From the NCBI GenBank assembly GCA_963837655.1, contig CAWIOK010000021.1:372001-436000 (forward strand): a stretch of 64,000 nucleotides of DNA, read 5' to 3'. The stretch is from CAVVSD01 sp963837655. GTDB taxonomy: Bacteria > Actinomycetota > Thermoleophilia > Solirubrobacterales > Solirubrobacteraceae. The translations under genes were made by a program, and so were the position numbers. The notes beneath the pieces were generated by a model. That model saw nothing but the letters and a program-made list of their open reading frames with translations, did no database searches and was not told the DNA's origin. Below, one piece after another: positions 7,986 to 16,951 of the stretch (positions within the stretch are counted from its first letter, which is position 1; each line of letters starts with the position of its first letter).

Positions 7986-9161
7986 TCAGGCGGTGCGCGG
8001 CGGGTGCGCCGCCACCGCTTCCTCGACGACGTCGCAGCCCCAGCCCGGACGGTCGGGGATCTCGGCGAACCCGTCGCTGACGACCGGCGCGTGGTCGACG
8101 AGGTCCGCGTGCCAGGGCACGTCGTCGACCTCCATCTCCAGGATGCGCACGTTCGGTGCGGCGGCGGCGAAGTGCAGGCTTGCATGCGTCGCGAGGTGGC
8201 CGTAGAAGTTGTGCGGGGCGACGTTGACCTCGAAGGCGTCCGCGAGCGCCGCGATGCGCAGGGACTCCCACAGTCCGTTCCACGGGACGTCGACGATCAC
8301 GACGTCGGCAGAGCGCGCCTGCAGGTAGGGCCGGTAGCCGAGAACGCCGTAGAGGGCCTCGCAGGATGCGATCGGCGTCGCGATGCGGGAGCGGGCGTCG
8401 GCCAGCGCTGCGGGCTCCTGGAGGTCGACCTCCAGCCACGCGAGGCCGAGGTCGTCGAGCGCGCGCCCGAAGCGCACCAGCCCCTCGCCGCGGACGGAGA
8501 AGTTCAGATCGAGCATGAGGTCGACGCCGGGTCCCGCGCCCTCGCGCAGCGCCTCGAGCTGCGCGCGCGACGCGTTGATGACCTCGTCGCCGGGGCGCCG
8601 GGCGTGCTCCAGTCCCGGCGCGAAGCCGGGGTTGGCGAGCTCGGGGCCGTTCGGGCCGTAGAGGACGGGGTTCGTCTTCGCCGCCGTGTAGCCGCGCTCG
8701 CGCACCTCGGCGCCCAGCGCCACCCAGCCCTCGATGCCGTCCAGCGGCGGGGTCCCGAACAGGTCGCCGCGCGTCGCCCGGAAGGAGCCGCAGTGCGACC
8801 AGTACGCGCGGATGTGGTCGCGCACGGGCCCGCCGAACAGCTGACACGCCGGGACGCCCGCTGCCTTGCCCGCAAGGTCGATGCAGGCGTTCTCGATCGC
8901 GCCGACCGCCTGGGCCGCCAGGCCGCCGGCGCTCATCCGCGTCAGGGCCCGCAGATCGCCCGACAGGCGCGCGAAGGCCCTCGGGTCGCGATCGAGCACG
9001 AACGGCGAGAGCGCCTCGATGACCCCGGTGAGCCCGGGACTCCAGGTCGAGTCGCTGTACTCGGCCCAGCCCACGAGGCCGTCGTCGGTCTCCAGACGCA
9101 GGTAGGAGATCGTCCGCCAGCCGCCGTCGGCGTGCAACGTCCGGAAACCGGTGATCCTCAT
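7986..9161 (-). CDS. Enolase-superfamily enzyme (mandelate racemase/muconate lactonizing type)
   Basis: This protein (391 residues) has the two-domain layout of the mandelate racemase branch: an N-terminal capping domain and a modified TIM barrel. Visible barrel motifs are AAKTNP (second-strand Lys), DLNF (first metal ligand), the EVD/EP strand, a possible end-of-barrel acid in ASCEALYG, and VAPHNFYG near the C-terminal strands. The family removes a proton next to a carboxylate and then racemises or dehydrates, often acting on sugar acids. The substrate cannot be told from the sequence. Start ATG 9161 begins MRITGFRTL, the normal first strand. It is 11 bases downstream of a response-regulator gene. 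Confidence 0.8.
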   Translation of the reverse strand: MRITGFRTLHADGGWRTISYLRLETDDGLVGWAEYSDSTWSPGLTGVIEALSPFVLDRDPRAFARLSGDLRALTRMSAGGLAAQAVGAIENACIDLAGKAAGVPACQLFGGPVRDHIRAYWSHCGSFRATRGDLFGTPPLDGIEGWVALGAEVRERGYTAAKTNPVLYGPNGPELANPGFAPGLEHARRPGDEVINASRAQLEALREGAGPGVDLMLDLNFSVRGEGLVRFGRALDDLGLAWLEVDLQEPAALADARSRIATPIASCEALYGVLGYRPYLQARSADVVIVDVPWNGLWESLRIAALADAFEVNVAPHNFYGHLATHASLHFAAAAPNVRILEMEVDDVPWHADLVDHAPVVSDGFAEIPDRPGWGCDVVEEAVAAHPPRTA

Positions 9162-9172
9162 GGCGCCAGAGA

Positions 9173-9841
9173 CTATGCGTCCCCCGGCGCCACGACCCCG
9201 CTCTCGTACGCGAGGACGACGGCCTGCACGCGATCGCGGATGCCCAGCTTCATGAGGATCCGCGTCACGTGGGTCTTCACCGTCGTCTCGCCCACGAACA
9301 GCTCGCCGGCGATCTCGGCGTTCGACCGCCCGCGCGCGATGAGCCGGAACACCTCGAGCTCCCGAGGCGTCAGATCGGCCATCGCGGCCGGTGGATCGCG
9401 CCGCGCAGGCGACGTCCTGGCGAACTCGTGGATCAGCCTGCGCGTCGCCGACGGCGCGAGCAGCGCCTCGCCCCGGGCGACGAGCCGGATGCCGTCGGCG
9501 AGCTGGTCGGCGGGCACGTCTTTGAGGAGGAAGCCGCTGGCGCCCGCGCGCAGCGCGTCGTAGACGTACTCGTCGAGGTCGAACGTCGTCAGCATGAGGA
9601 CCCGCACCGGCGGCTCGGCGCCGGCGAGGACGATCCGGCGCGTCGCCTCGATGCCGTCCATCTCCGGCATCCGGATGTCCATGAGCACGACGTCGGGTCC
9701 GAGCCGGCCCGCGCTGTCGACGGCCTGGACGCCGTTGGCGCACTCCCCGACCACCTCGATGTCGGGCTCGGCGCCGAGGATCATCCGGAAGCCGGCGCGG
9801 ATGAGCTGCTGGTCGTCGACCAGGAGGACCTTAACGGCCAT
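9173..9841 (-). CDS. NarL/FixJ-family response regulator
   Basis: This 222-residue regulator has an N-terminal receiver domain (acidic pair D9-D10, phospho-acceptor D55 in LMDIRMPEMDG, conserved Lys in FLLKDV) and a C-terminal LuxR-type helix-turn-helix (LTPRELEVFRLIARGRSNAE, then VKTHVTRILMKLG). It overlaps the 3' end of the kinase gene by 11 bases, so it is the obvious output partner of that kinase. The target genes are unknown. Confidence 0.93.
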   Translation of the reverse strand: MAVKVLLVDDQQLIRAGFRMILGAEPDIEVVGECANGVQAVDSAGRLGPDVVLMDIRMPEMDGIEATRRIVLAGAEPPVRVLMLTTFDLDEYVYDALRAGASGFLLKDVPADQLADGIRLVARGEALLAPSATRRLIHEFARTSPARRDPPAAMADLTPRELEVFRLIARGRSNAEIAGELFVGETTVKTHVTRILMKLGIRDRVQAVVLAYESGVVAPGDA

Positions 9842-11066
9842 GTTCCGACCCCTGGCCTGGCAGTGCGTCGCTCAGCGACGCACTGCCGACCGCAGACGCA
9901 GTCTGCGGCACCGCCGCCTCGGCGACGGGGATCCGCGCGCGCACGGCGAAGCCGCCGCCGGGCGCCGGTCCCGCCTCCACGCTGCCGCCGTAGAGGCCGA
10001 CACGCTCGCGCATGCCCACGATGCCGTGGCCGCCGCCGACGCCGGTCAGCCCCGCCTCGCTGGCTCCCGCACCGTCGTCGATGATCTCCAGGACGACCTC
10101 CCATGGCTCGTAGCGGACCGTCACCGCGGCGCGGGCCGGTCCCGCGTGCTTCATCGCGTTCGTAAGCGCCTCCTGCACGACGCGGTACCCCGTCAGCTCG
10201 AGCCCGGCCGCCAGATCGACGCGCTCGCCCTCGACGGTCAGCGTCGCATCCAGCCCCGCCTCGTGTGCCCCGCGGACGAGCTCATCGATGCGCGCGAGCG
10301 TGGGCGGTCCGTCGAGCGGGTCGGCGTCGTCGCGGCGCACGGCACCGGAGAGATGGCGCAGCTCGGCCAGCGCCTCCCGGCCGGTGTCGGCGATGAGGCG
10401 CGCGGCGTCGCCCGCGACGTCGGGGTCGCGCTCCAGGACGCGGCGGGCCGCGCCCGCCTGGACGACGATCGCTGAGAGGTTGTGCGCCAGGACGTCGTGC
10501 AGCTCCCGCGCGATCCGCGCCCGTTCGCGGGCGATCGCGCGGTCGCGGTCGTCGGCCCTGGCCTCCTCGGCACGGACGGTCTCCTGGGCCAGCTCGCGTG
10601 TGAGCGCGCGGTGCGACCGCAGCAGGCGCCCGCCGAGCCAGGGCAGGAAGGCGAAGAACAGCGCGGGGAAGATGAGGTCGCTCGGCTCGGCGATCGCCAT
10701 CCCGACGAGCATCACGCCCACCGCCGCGGTGACCCAGGCCACCGAGTGGCGCGCGGCATGCGCGCCGACGGAGTAGCCGGCGGCCAGGATGGTCAGGACC
10801 ATGCTCAGCTGACCGCCCTCCTCGTCGAGGACGAGCGCGACCGTCGCCATCGCGAGGACGAAGGACAGCGTGCCCGCCAGGATCGGGACGCGGCGCCGGG
10901 CGAGGAGCGGCAGGGCCGCCAGGCCGCCGCCGAGCATGACGAGCGCCCGCGGGACGGCGTAGGCGCCGGAGACCGACTCGGCCTCGGCGATCGCGACCAG
11001 CAGCGCGACGAGCAGGACGTCGCCCGCCGTGCCGCCCGGCCGCCGGCGACGTGCCTGCGCGATCAC
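9831..11066 (-). CDS. NarL-type sensor histidine kinase
   Basis: The protein (411 residues) has about six N-terminal hydrophobic segments (residues 16-145), a HisKA_3 dimerisation helix with the phospho-acceptor H190 in ARIARELHDVLAHNLS, and a HATPase domain (N-box VVQEALTNAMKHAG, G-box GHGIVGMRERVGLYGG). It is a membrane sensor that phosphorylates the downstream NarL-type regulator. The GTG start (11064-11066) overlaps the stop of the upstream degenerate kinase gene (GTGA), so the three genes are translationally coupled. Confidence 0.9.
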   Translation of the reverse strand: MIAQARRRRPGGTAGDVLLVALLVAIAEAESVSGAYAVPRALVMLGGGLAALPLLARRRVPILAGTLSFVLAMATVALVLDEEGGQLSMVLTILAAGYSVGAHAARHSVAWVTAAVGVMLVGMAIAEPSDLIFPALFFAFLPWLGGRLLRSHRALTRELAQETVRAEEARADDRDRAIARERARIARELHDVLAHNLSAIVVQAGAARRVLERDPDVAGDAARLIADTGREALAELRHLSGAVRRDDADPLDGPPTLARIDELVRGAHEAGLDATLTVEGERVDLAAGLELTGYRVVQEALTNAMKHAGPARAAVTVRYEPWEVVLEIIDDGAGASEAGLTGVGGGHGIVGMRERVGLYGGSVEAGPAPGGGFAVRARIPVAEAAVPQTASAVGSASLSDALPGQGSEHGR

Positions 11067-12241
11067 GCCGCCACCTCCGCGCGCGTCGGCAGCGACACGT
11101 CGAGGATGCGCCGGTCGCCGGCCCGCGTGACGTGGACGTGCCCGGCGTACAGGTCGGCGCGGGCGCGCATGGCCGCGACGAGCGCTGCGTCGACCTCGCT
11201 CGCGTGGGTCACCGGCCGGTCGTCGCTGACCCGCAGCGCGATGCGGCCGCGCTCGTAGCGCGCGGCGACCTGCACGTCGTGCGCCCCGGCGGCGCCGGCG
11301 GACTCCACCGCGCGCTCGGCGATCCAGAAGGCGGCGAGATCGATCCCGGGGCTGACCGGGACCGGCGCGCCGGCGACCACCACGGTCACCTCGGGCGCGT
11401 CGCCCGCCCGCCGCCGCGCGAGACCCGCGATCTCCGCGACGCCAGGCTGCGGCGACAGCGACGGTCCGCCGTCGTCGTGGCGCAGCACGCCCAGCAGCAT
11501 GCGCGTCTCGCCCAGCGCCTCGCGGCCGGTGTCCTCGATCACGCGCAGCGAGCCGGCCGCGTGCTCGCGCTCCCCGAAGGCCAGCACGCGATGCACGGCC
11601 TCGGCCTGCACCACGATCGCGCTCACGTCGTTGGCCAGGACCGTCTGCAGCTCGCTCGCGATCCGCGTGCGCTCGTCCTCGACCGCTCGCTGCGCCCGCG
11701 CCTCCTGCACCTCGGCAAGGCTGCGCTGCGCCGCCTGCAGCTCGTCGCGGACCCGGCGGTGGCTGCGCAGCGCCCGACCGGCCAGCACCGGAGGCGCGCA
11801 GAGCCCCAGCCCCCACAGCAGCTCCGTCGCGAGCCCCTCGTCCTCCGAGATGCTCAGGGCGAACGAGGTCGCGACGTACAGGACGGCGCAGAGCAGCACG
11901 GTCGTCCACCCGTCGGTCCGGCGGCCGGCCGTGTAGAGCAGCGCGAACAGCGCCGCGAACGACGAGTCCATGTCGTCCATGAACCCGCCGTCGAGCGGAT
12001 CCTGGGCGACGACGGCGACGGCGAAGAGCCCGCACGCGACGGCGAGGTGCGGCGTGCGCCAGACGAGCGCGACGACGACGATCAGGCCGGTCGCTGCGGT
12101 CGCGACGCGGTCCGTGCCGCGCGCATCGCGCGTCAGCAGCTCGACCGTGAACCACACCGCGATCGTCGCGGCGAGCGCGAGGTCGATCCAGTGCTGGTCG
12201 AGACCGAGCGCGCGCGAGCGCAGTCGTCCGCCGATCGTCAT
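11063..12241 (-). CDS. Degenerate sensor-kinase-like membrane protein lacking the acceptor histidine
   Basis: This 392-residue protein has the same architecture as the intact kinase next to it: hydrophobic N-terminus, coiled linker, HisKA_3-like helix and ATPase-like domain. In the H-box the usual ELHD is ELQT (residues 197-200), so the phospho-acceptor His is replaced by Gln199. The N-box (WIAERAVESAGAAGAHDV) and the nucleotide-binding G-boxes are also eroded. It is first in an operon with an active kinase and a regulator, so it may act as a sensory or regulatory partner of that kinase, for example by forming heterodimers. It is not disrupted by stops or frameshifts, which argues that it is kept for a function. 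Confidence 0.75.
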   Translation of the reverse strand: MTIGGRLRSRALGLDQHWIDLALAATIAVWFTVELLTRDARGTDRVATAATGLIVVVALVWRTPHLAVACGLFAVAVVAQDPLDGGFMDDMDSSFAALFALLYTAGRRTDGWTTVLLCAVLYVATSFALSISEDEGLATELLWGLGLCAPPVLAGRALRSHRRVRDELQAAQRSLAEVQEARAQRAVEDERTRIASELQTVLANDVSAIVVQAEAVHRVLAFGEREHAAGSLRVIEDTGREALGETRMLLGVLRHDDGGPSLSPQPGVAEIAGLARRRAGDAPEVTVVVAGAPVPVSPGIDLAAFWIAERAVESAGAAGAHDVQVAARYERGRIALRVSDDRPVTHASEVDAALVAAMRARADLYAGHVHVTRAGDRRILDVSLPTRAEVAA

Positions 12242-12270
12242 CCGCGCACCGTAGACCCGCGCGCGGCCGC

Positions 12271-12293
12271 CGTCGTCCTACCTGAGGACGACG
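12271..12293. promoter_or_regulatory. Inverted repeat upstream of the kinase operon
   Basis: A perfect 8-bp dyad (CGTCGTCC / GGACGACG) with a seven-base loop lies 30-52 bases upstream of the degenerate-kinase start, in the 229-base gap shared with the divergent cupin gene. It is well placed to be an operator for either promoter. No protein can be assigned. Confidence 0.3.
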
Positions 12294-12470
12294 ACCAGCG
12301 GAGGAGGAGCGGTCGCACCACCGGGGGACCGCGAGGCGCGGCGATTCGCCCGCAGGGCCACCCGAAGATCACCTGCGCGGGCGACGACGCGCAGGGCGCG
12401 CGGATCGAGGCTTGCCACCAGCACTCGGCGGGCCGCACGGAGGCCCAGCCCCCACCGCAAGGAACCTCTC

Positions 12471-13052
12471 ATGGCACACGCCGGCCAGATCCTCGACAAC
12501 CCCGTCAGCGGCGAGCGCTTCGAGTTCCGCCGCACCGCCGCCGACACGAACGGCGAGCTGCTCGAGTTCGACCTCACGCTGGCGGCCGACGGCCACGTCC
12601 CTGGCGCGCACGTGCACCCCGAGCAGGAGGAGCGCTTCGTCGTCCACAGCGGCACGGTCAGGTTCCGCCTCGGGGCCAAGAAGATCGTCGCGGGCCCCGG
12701 CGACGTTTTCGTTGTTCCGGCCGGCAAGGTCCACGCGTTCAAGAACGTGGGCGGCGAGGAGGCCAAGGTCCGCGTGCAGGTCACGCCCGCGCTCGACATG
12801 GAGCGCCTCTTCGAGGCGACGGTCGCGCTCGCCGAGGAGGGCGCCACGAACCGCAAGGGCATGCCCAGGCCGCTGCACCTCGCGCTGTTCGTCCGCCGGT
12901 TCCGTCGTGAGGTTCGCGCGCCGTTCCCGCCCGCGCCGCTCGTCGCCGCGATGCTCGCGCCGCTCGCCTGGATCGCGACGTCACGCGGGCACGCCGCGCG
13001 CTATGGGGAGACCGTCCCCGCCGAGAGCGCCGTCGTCGCGGTCACGGCCTGA
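12471..13052 (+). CDS. Cupin-domain protein
   Basis: Residues 10-105 form a single cupin: motif 1 is HVPGAHVHPEQEERFVVHSG and motif 2 is GDVFVVPAGKVHAFKN, giving a His/His/Glu/His metal site. The remaining 90 residues include a hydrophobic stretch (PLVAAMLAPLAWIA). The substrate is unknown; small cupins of this sort serve as dioxygenases, isomerases or ligand-binding proteins. AAGGA lies about seven bases before the ATG. The 3' end overlaps the convergent secreted-protein gene by 11 bases. Confidence 0.8.
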   Translation: MAHAGQILDNPVSGERFEFRRTAADTNGELLEFDLTLAADGHVPGAHVHPEQEERFVVHSGTVRFRLGAKKIVAGPGDVFVVPAGKVHAFKNVGGEEAKVRVQVTPALDMERLFEATVALAEEGATNRKGMPRPLHLALFVRRFRREVRAPFPPAPLVAAMLAPLAWIATSRGHAARYGETVPAESAVVAVTA

Positions 13053-13932
13053 CCGCCTCCAACGCCGAGCCTGGGACACGCTTGATCTGCTCGAGATCGG
13101 CGTCGTCCCAGCGCTCGTCCGCCGTGCCGCTGATGAACCACGGCGAGCCGTTGTCGGCCACGATGAGGCCGTAGCGGCGCAGGGCGGTGAGGACGACCCG
13201 CGACTGGCCATGGAAGCCGCGCAGCGAGTAGGACCGCTTCAGCCGCAGCCGGAGCCCCATCGGGGGCAGGTCCGGATCGCCGGAGCTCGACGCGAAGTGC
13301 CGCGCCGGCGCGCGGAACGCCCGGCTGGAGCGGGGCACGGTCACGCGCAGGGCGTGCTGGATCGAGCCCCCGCTCGCCTCGTCGGCCCGTGCCAGGCCCG
13401 GCGCGATCGGCAGGCCTGCCGCGTCGGCCGACGTCCAGCCCTTCGGCCGCAGCGCGCCGGTGCGTAGGTCGAAGCTCGCGCCGGAGCCGGCCTCCCAGCC
13501 GTCGCCGGAGCGCTGGGCGCCGAACAGCTCGAAGAGCTTGCAGGTCCCCTGCTGGACGACGAGCACATGGCGGTCCGACCCGCCCTCCACAGGAGCGTCG
13601 AGCGGCACCGGGTACGGCCCGGGATCGGACTCGTCGGGCGCTTCGGCGAACGTGATCGGCGCGAGCGGCTGCGACGGCCCGACGACCGTCAGCGGGATCC
13701 CGTAGGCGCCGCCGCCGCCGAAGTCCGGGTGCAGCTTCAGCCGCCGCCCGATCGCCGCGACGTACCGGCTGCTGCGCGGATCCACGGGCGCCGACGAGAT
13801 GTCGCGGTTCCAGGCGTTCGTGGCCGGGAAGACGGGGCAGCCGCCGATCGTCGGCGGCGCGGCGACCGCAGCGGAGGCTGGGATCGCGGCGAGAGCGGCC
13901 ACGAGGGCGGCCACGAGGGGGAGGCGGCGCAT
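13042..13932 (-). CDS. Secreted conserved actinobacterial protein of unknown function
   Basis: This 296-residue protein starts with a signal peptide cleaved after about ASAAVAA. The mature part carries recognisable conserved blocks: GGCPVFPATNAWNRDIS, LHPDFGGGGAYGIP, DESDPGPYPVPLDAP, ALRPKGWTSADAAGLPI, ARHFASSSGDPDLPPMG and VLTALRRYGLIVADNGSPW. They define a family found in many soil actinobacteria and other bacteria, for which I know no assigned function. The many conserved Asp, Trp and Gly residues suggest a structured extracellular enzyme or polysaccharide-binding protein. Confidence 0.7.
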   Translation of the reverse strand: MRRLPLVAALVAALAAIPASAAVAAPPTIGGCPVFPATNAWNRDISSAPVDPRSSRYVAAIGRRLKLHPDFGGGGAYGIPLTVVGPSQPLAPITFAEAPDESDPGPYPVPLDAPVEGGSDRHVLVVQQGTCKLFELFGAQRSGDGWEAGSGASFDLRTGALRPKGWTSADAAGLPIAPGLARADEASGGSIQHALRVTVPRSSRAFRAPARHFASSSGDPDLPPMGLRLRLKRSYSLRGFHGQSRVVLTALRRYGLIVADNGSPWFISGTADERWDDADLEQIKRVPGSALEAVRP

Positions 13933-14000
13933 CGCGGCGGGACTATCCCAGATGATGGTTCGGCTTCCCGCCGGCTCCTCCCGCGTGGGATGCTGGCGCC

Positions 14001-15719
14001 ATGGGCAGGGTTTCGTTCCGCGAAGTGCTCGAGGGCCCGATCGGCGCCAGGGAGCTCGACGTCAACGCGGGCGTCGTGACCGGACGGCGGGACGGCACGT
14101 CCATACGCCTGCAGCTGCGGATCGACGTCCCGGACGTCGCGGCGGTCCTGGCCGACCGCGGCACGCCCGCGCACGCGCACGGGATCGTGGTCAGCGAGCT
14201 GCTCGGCGGGCGCTGCGACGTCCTGGAGGGCAGCACGTTCCGGCTCCTGCAGCCGCGGCCGGGACCGCGCAGCGCCCGCATGCGCTACCGCCTGTTCGTC
14301 AACGACGCCTCCGGGGCGCCGGTCACCGTCAGCGGCTTCAAGGTCGTCCACGACGACCCCGGGTGGGACCTCTGGGTGGACACCACCCATGTGCACACGC
14401 GGCTGCTGCGCGGCCACCTCGACGAGGCGGCCGAGGACGCGGCCGGTCCCGAGGAGGTGCTGGGCGCAGGGATCGCGGAGATCTCGTTCCTGACGTTCCT
14501 GCGACTGGTCGCCGGCATGGAAGGCGACATCGCGGACCGGATGCGCTTCGGCGAGGCGTTCTTCGGCGGGCTGTGGCAGATCTACCACGGCCGCGCCGGC
14601 GGCATCCAGGACTCCTTCGCCGACCCGACGCCGGACGTGCAGCGCCCACCGGCGTGGTTCGGGCCGCTGGAGGCACGCGGCGTCCACTGCGAGATGGTGC
14701 CCTTCAGCGCAGGGGACGGCCTGCCGCTGCGACTCGCGCACTTCCGGGGCGACGCAGAGCCGACGCGCGGACCGGTGCTGGTCATCGCGGGGACCGGCGT
14801 GCGGTCGGCCATCTTCGGCAGCGCACCCGGGACGCACACGATGGTCGACGCGCTCGTCGGCGAGGGCTACGACGTGTGGGTGGAGGACTGGCGCGCGTCG
14901 ATCGACTTCCCGCCGATGCCGTACACGCTCGACGACGCAGCGGCCTTCGACCATCCCGCCGCGGTCCGCGAGATCCGCGCCCGCACCGGCGCCGAGACCA
15001 TCAAGGCGCTCGTGCACTGCCAGGGGTCGACAGGGTTCACGATCTCGGCGCTCGCGGGTCTGGTCGACGACGTGCGCACCGTCGTCTCCAACGCCGTCTC
15101 GCTGCATCCGGTCGTGACGCCACTGTCGAAGGTGAAGCTCTCGCTCATGACGCCGGTCGCAGCGCGCATCCTCGACGGCGTCGATCCGCAGTGGGCGGTT
15201 CGTGCGCCGTCGCCGTTGCGGCTCGGCCTCGCGAAGTGGGTGCATCTCATGCGCCACGACTGCAACGAGCCGGCGTGTGCGATGTCCACGTACATCTACG
15301 GCTACGGGCCCGACGTCCTCTGGCGCCACGCGAACCTCGACACCGCGACGCACCACTGGGTGTCGCGCGAGTTCGGCTACGTGCCCTTCAGCTTCTTCCG
15401 CCAGATCCTGCGCTCCGTGAAGGCCGGGCATCTCGTGCCGGTCGGCGGCCACCCGGCGCTGCCGCACTCCTACGTCGACCGCACGCCCCCGCAGGAGCAG
15501 ATCTGGACCTTCGTGGGCGGGGAGCAGAACCGCTGCTTCATCCCGGAGGGCCAGCGGCGCAGCCACGATTGGTTCCGGCAGCGCAGCCCGCAGGACCATC
15601 GGTTCGTGGGCTTCCCCGGCTACAGCCACCTCGACGTGTTCTTCGGGCGCCAGGCCGTGCAGGACACGTTCCCGCACATCCTGGCCGGGCTCGCTCGCGA
15701 GCCCGTTCCCTCCGGCTGA
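14001..15719 (+). CDS. Alpha/beta hydrolase with a cholesterol-oxidase-associated N-terminal domain
   Basis: The protein (572 residues) has two parts. Residues 1-210 (IRLQLRIDVPDVAAVLADRG, GFKVVHDDPGWDLWVDTTHV) resemble the region that links GMC and hydrolase domains in long ChoD-like cholesterol-oxidase fusions. Residues 220-560 form an alpha/beta hydrolase with nucleophile elbow HCQGSTGF (Ser343), a likely acid in the C-terminal half, and a histidine in GYSHLDVFFG. The separate GMC oxidase at 6.1-7.7 kb resembles the missing first half. The natural substrate may be a lipid or steroid ester; this is inference from the family. Confidence 0.7.
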   Translation: MGRVSFREVLEGPIGARELDVNAGVVTGRRDGTSIRLQLRIDVPDVAAVLADRGTPAHAHGIVVSELLGGRCDVLEGSTFRLLQPRPGPRSARMRYRLFVNDASGAPVTVSGFKVVHDDPGWDLWVDTTHVHTRLLRGHLDEAAEDAAGPEEVLGAGIAEISFLTFLRLVAGMEGDIADRMRFGEAFFGGLWQIYHGRAGGIQDSFADPTPDVQRPPAWFGPLEARGVHCEMVPFSAGDGLPLRLAHFRGDAEPTRGPVLVIAGTGVRSAIFGSAPGTHTMVDALVGEGYDVWVEDWRASIDFPPMPYTLDDAAAFDHPAAVREIRARTGAETIKALVHCQGSTGFTISALAGLVDDVRTVVSNAVSLHPVVTPLSKVKLSLMTPVAARILDGVDPQWAVRAPSPLRLGLAKWVHLMRHDCNEPACAMSTYIYGYGPDVLWRHANLDTATHHWVSREFGYVPFSFFRQILRSVKAGHLVPVGGHPALPHSYVDRTPPQEQIWTFVGGEQNRCFIPEGQRRSHDWFRQRSPQDHRFVGFPGYSHLDVFFGRQAVQDTFPHILAGLAREPVPSG

Positions 15720-15755
15720 ACACCCGTTCGCGCGGGAGTCACGCCCAAGTGGGCG

Positions 15756-16283
15756 ATGACCCTCCCCCCGAACCAGCCCTCTCGTACCGGCACGTTCGTC
15801 TTCGCGGATCTGGCCGGCTACACCGCCCTCACCGCTCGGTGGGGCGACGACCTCGCGGCCCAGGTCGCGATCGCGCTGACGGACGCCGCCCGGCGCCTGG
15901 CCGGCGAGCACCGTGGACGGCTCGTGAAGTCGATGGGCGACAGCGTCATGCTGCGCACCGCCGACCCCGCCGACGGCGTGCGCCTCGGCATCGCCATCGC
16001 GCAGGCCGCTCCGGCGCTGCGGGCACGGGTCGGCATCCACGCCGGCCCCGCCATCGAGCACGAGGGCGACTGGTTCGGCCTCGCCGTCAACCTCGCGTCG
16101 CGGCTGTCCGCCCAGGCGGCACCCGGCGAGGTCCTCGTGAGCGAGCCCACGTGGCGCGCGGCAGGCATGCGCGGCTGCGGCGCTCCGGCGCACGCTGTGA
16201 CGCTCGGGCCCTGGGTCCTCGGCGATGCGCCCGACCCGGTCGAGGTCCTGGCCCTCGCGACGCAGTGCGGGATGGGGTCATGA
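15756..16283 (+). CDS. Class III adenylate/guanylate cyclase catalytic-domain protein
   Basis: The protein (175 residues) is a stand-alone cyclase homology domain. It has the first metal-binding Asp in FADLAGYTAL (D18), the second in KSMGDSV (D62), and the transition-state Asn/Arg pair in VNLASRLSAQA. Residue K58 occupies the position that often helps choose adenine. It may make cAMP in the cytoplasm as a homodimer. Its stop overlaps the start of a LuxR-type regulator gene (ATGA), so the two products probably act together. Confidence 0.8.
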   Translation: MTLPPNQPSRTGTFVFADLAGYTALTARWGDDLAAQVAIALTDAARRLAGEHRGRLVKSMGDSVMLRTADPADGVRLGIAIAQAAPALRARVGIHAGPAIEHEGDWFGLAVNLASRLSAQAAPGEVLVSEPTWRAAGMRGCGAPAHAVTLGPWVLGDAPDPVEVLALATQCGMGS

Positions 16284-16951
16284 GCACCCCCATGGCCCGG
16301 CAGGCTCCGATGGCCCGCGCCGGGCTCACCGGCGTCGTCGTCTTCAGCGAGCAGCGTCTCGTCGCGGAGGGCCTGCAGGCGCTCCTGCGCACGGCAGGCG
16401 GCTTCGCGGTCCCCGCCGTCACGGGATCGCTCGCGCACCTCGTCGACGCGGTCCAGCGGCTGCGCCCAGCCGCCGTGCTGCTCGACGCCGGCGCCGGCGG
16501 CCCCGAGGGAGCGCGCGTCGTCCTCGCGCTGCGCCCCCTGCGCCCCGAGATCCGCATCGTGGTGCTCGCCGACTCGCTCGAGCCGCGCCTGGCGGGCGTC
16601 GTCGCCGCCGGTCACGCCGACGCGCTGCTGCCGAAGGTGGAGGCGAGCGGGAGGGCCACGGTCCAGGCCATCCGCGACGTCCTCTCCGGCCGCCAGGTGC
16701 TGTCGGGCTGGAGCTCCCGCACGACTCCCGGTACGGACACCGGGATGGGGAGGCTCTCAGCCCGGCAGCGCGAGGTCCTGCGCCTCGTCGTCGCCGGCTA
16801 CTCCAACGCGCAGATCGCCGACGAGCTCGTGATCAGCGTCAACACCGTGAAGTTCCACGTCCGATCCATCTTCCGCGAGCTCGGCATCCGCTCGCGGGTG
16901 GACGCCGCTCGCCGCCACGGAGGGTTGGCGGTCGGCGTCAGCGCGCCGTGA
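16280..16951 (+). CDS. LuxR-family regulator with atypical receiver domain
   Basis: This 223-residue protein has a receiver-like domain (residues 16-120) and a C-terminal LuxR helix-turn-helix (LSARQREVLRLVVAGYSNAQ, VNTVKFHVRSIFRELGIRS). The putative acceptor D69 (AVLLDAG) and the Lys in LLPK are present. The usual acidic pair near the N-terminus is replaced by S23-E24 and the Thr/Ser switch position appears to be Ala (VVLADS), so phosphorylation may be weak or absent. The ATG overlaps the cyclase stop. The last 14 bases overlap the convergent transporter gene. Confidence 0.8.
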   Translation: MSTPMARQAPMARAGLTGVVVFSEQRLVAEGLQALLRTAGGFAVPAVTGSLAHLVDAVQRLRPAAVLLDAGAGGPEGARVVLALRPLRPEIRIVVLADSLEPRLAGVVAAGHADALLPKVEASGRATVQAIRDVLSGRQVLSGWSSRTTPGTDTGMGRLSARQREVLRLVVAGYSNAQIADELVISVNTVKFHVRSIFRELGIRSRVDAARRHGGLAVGVSAP

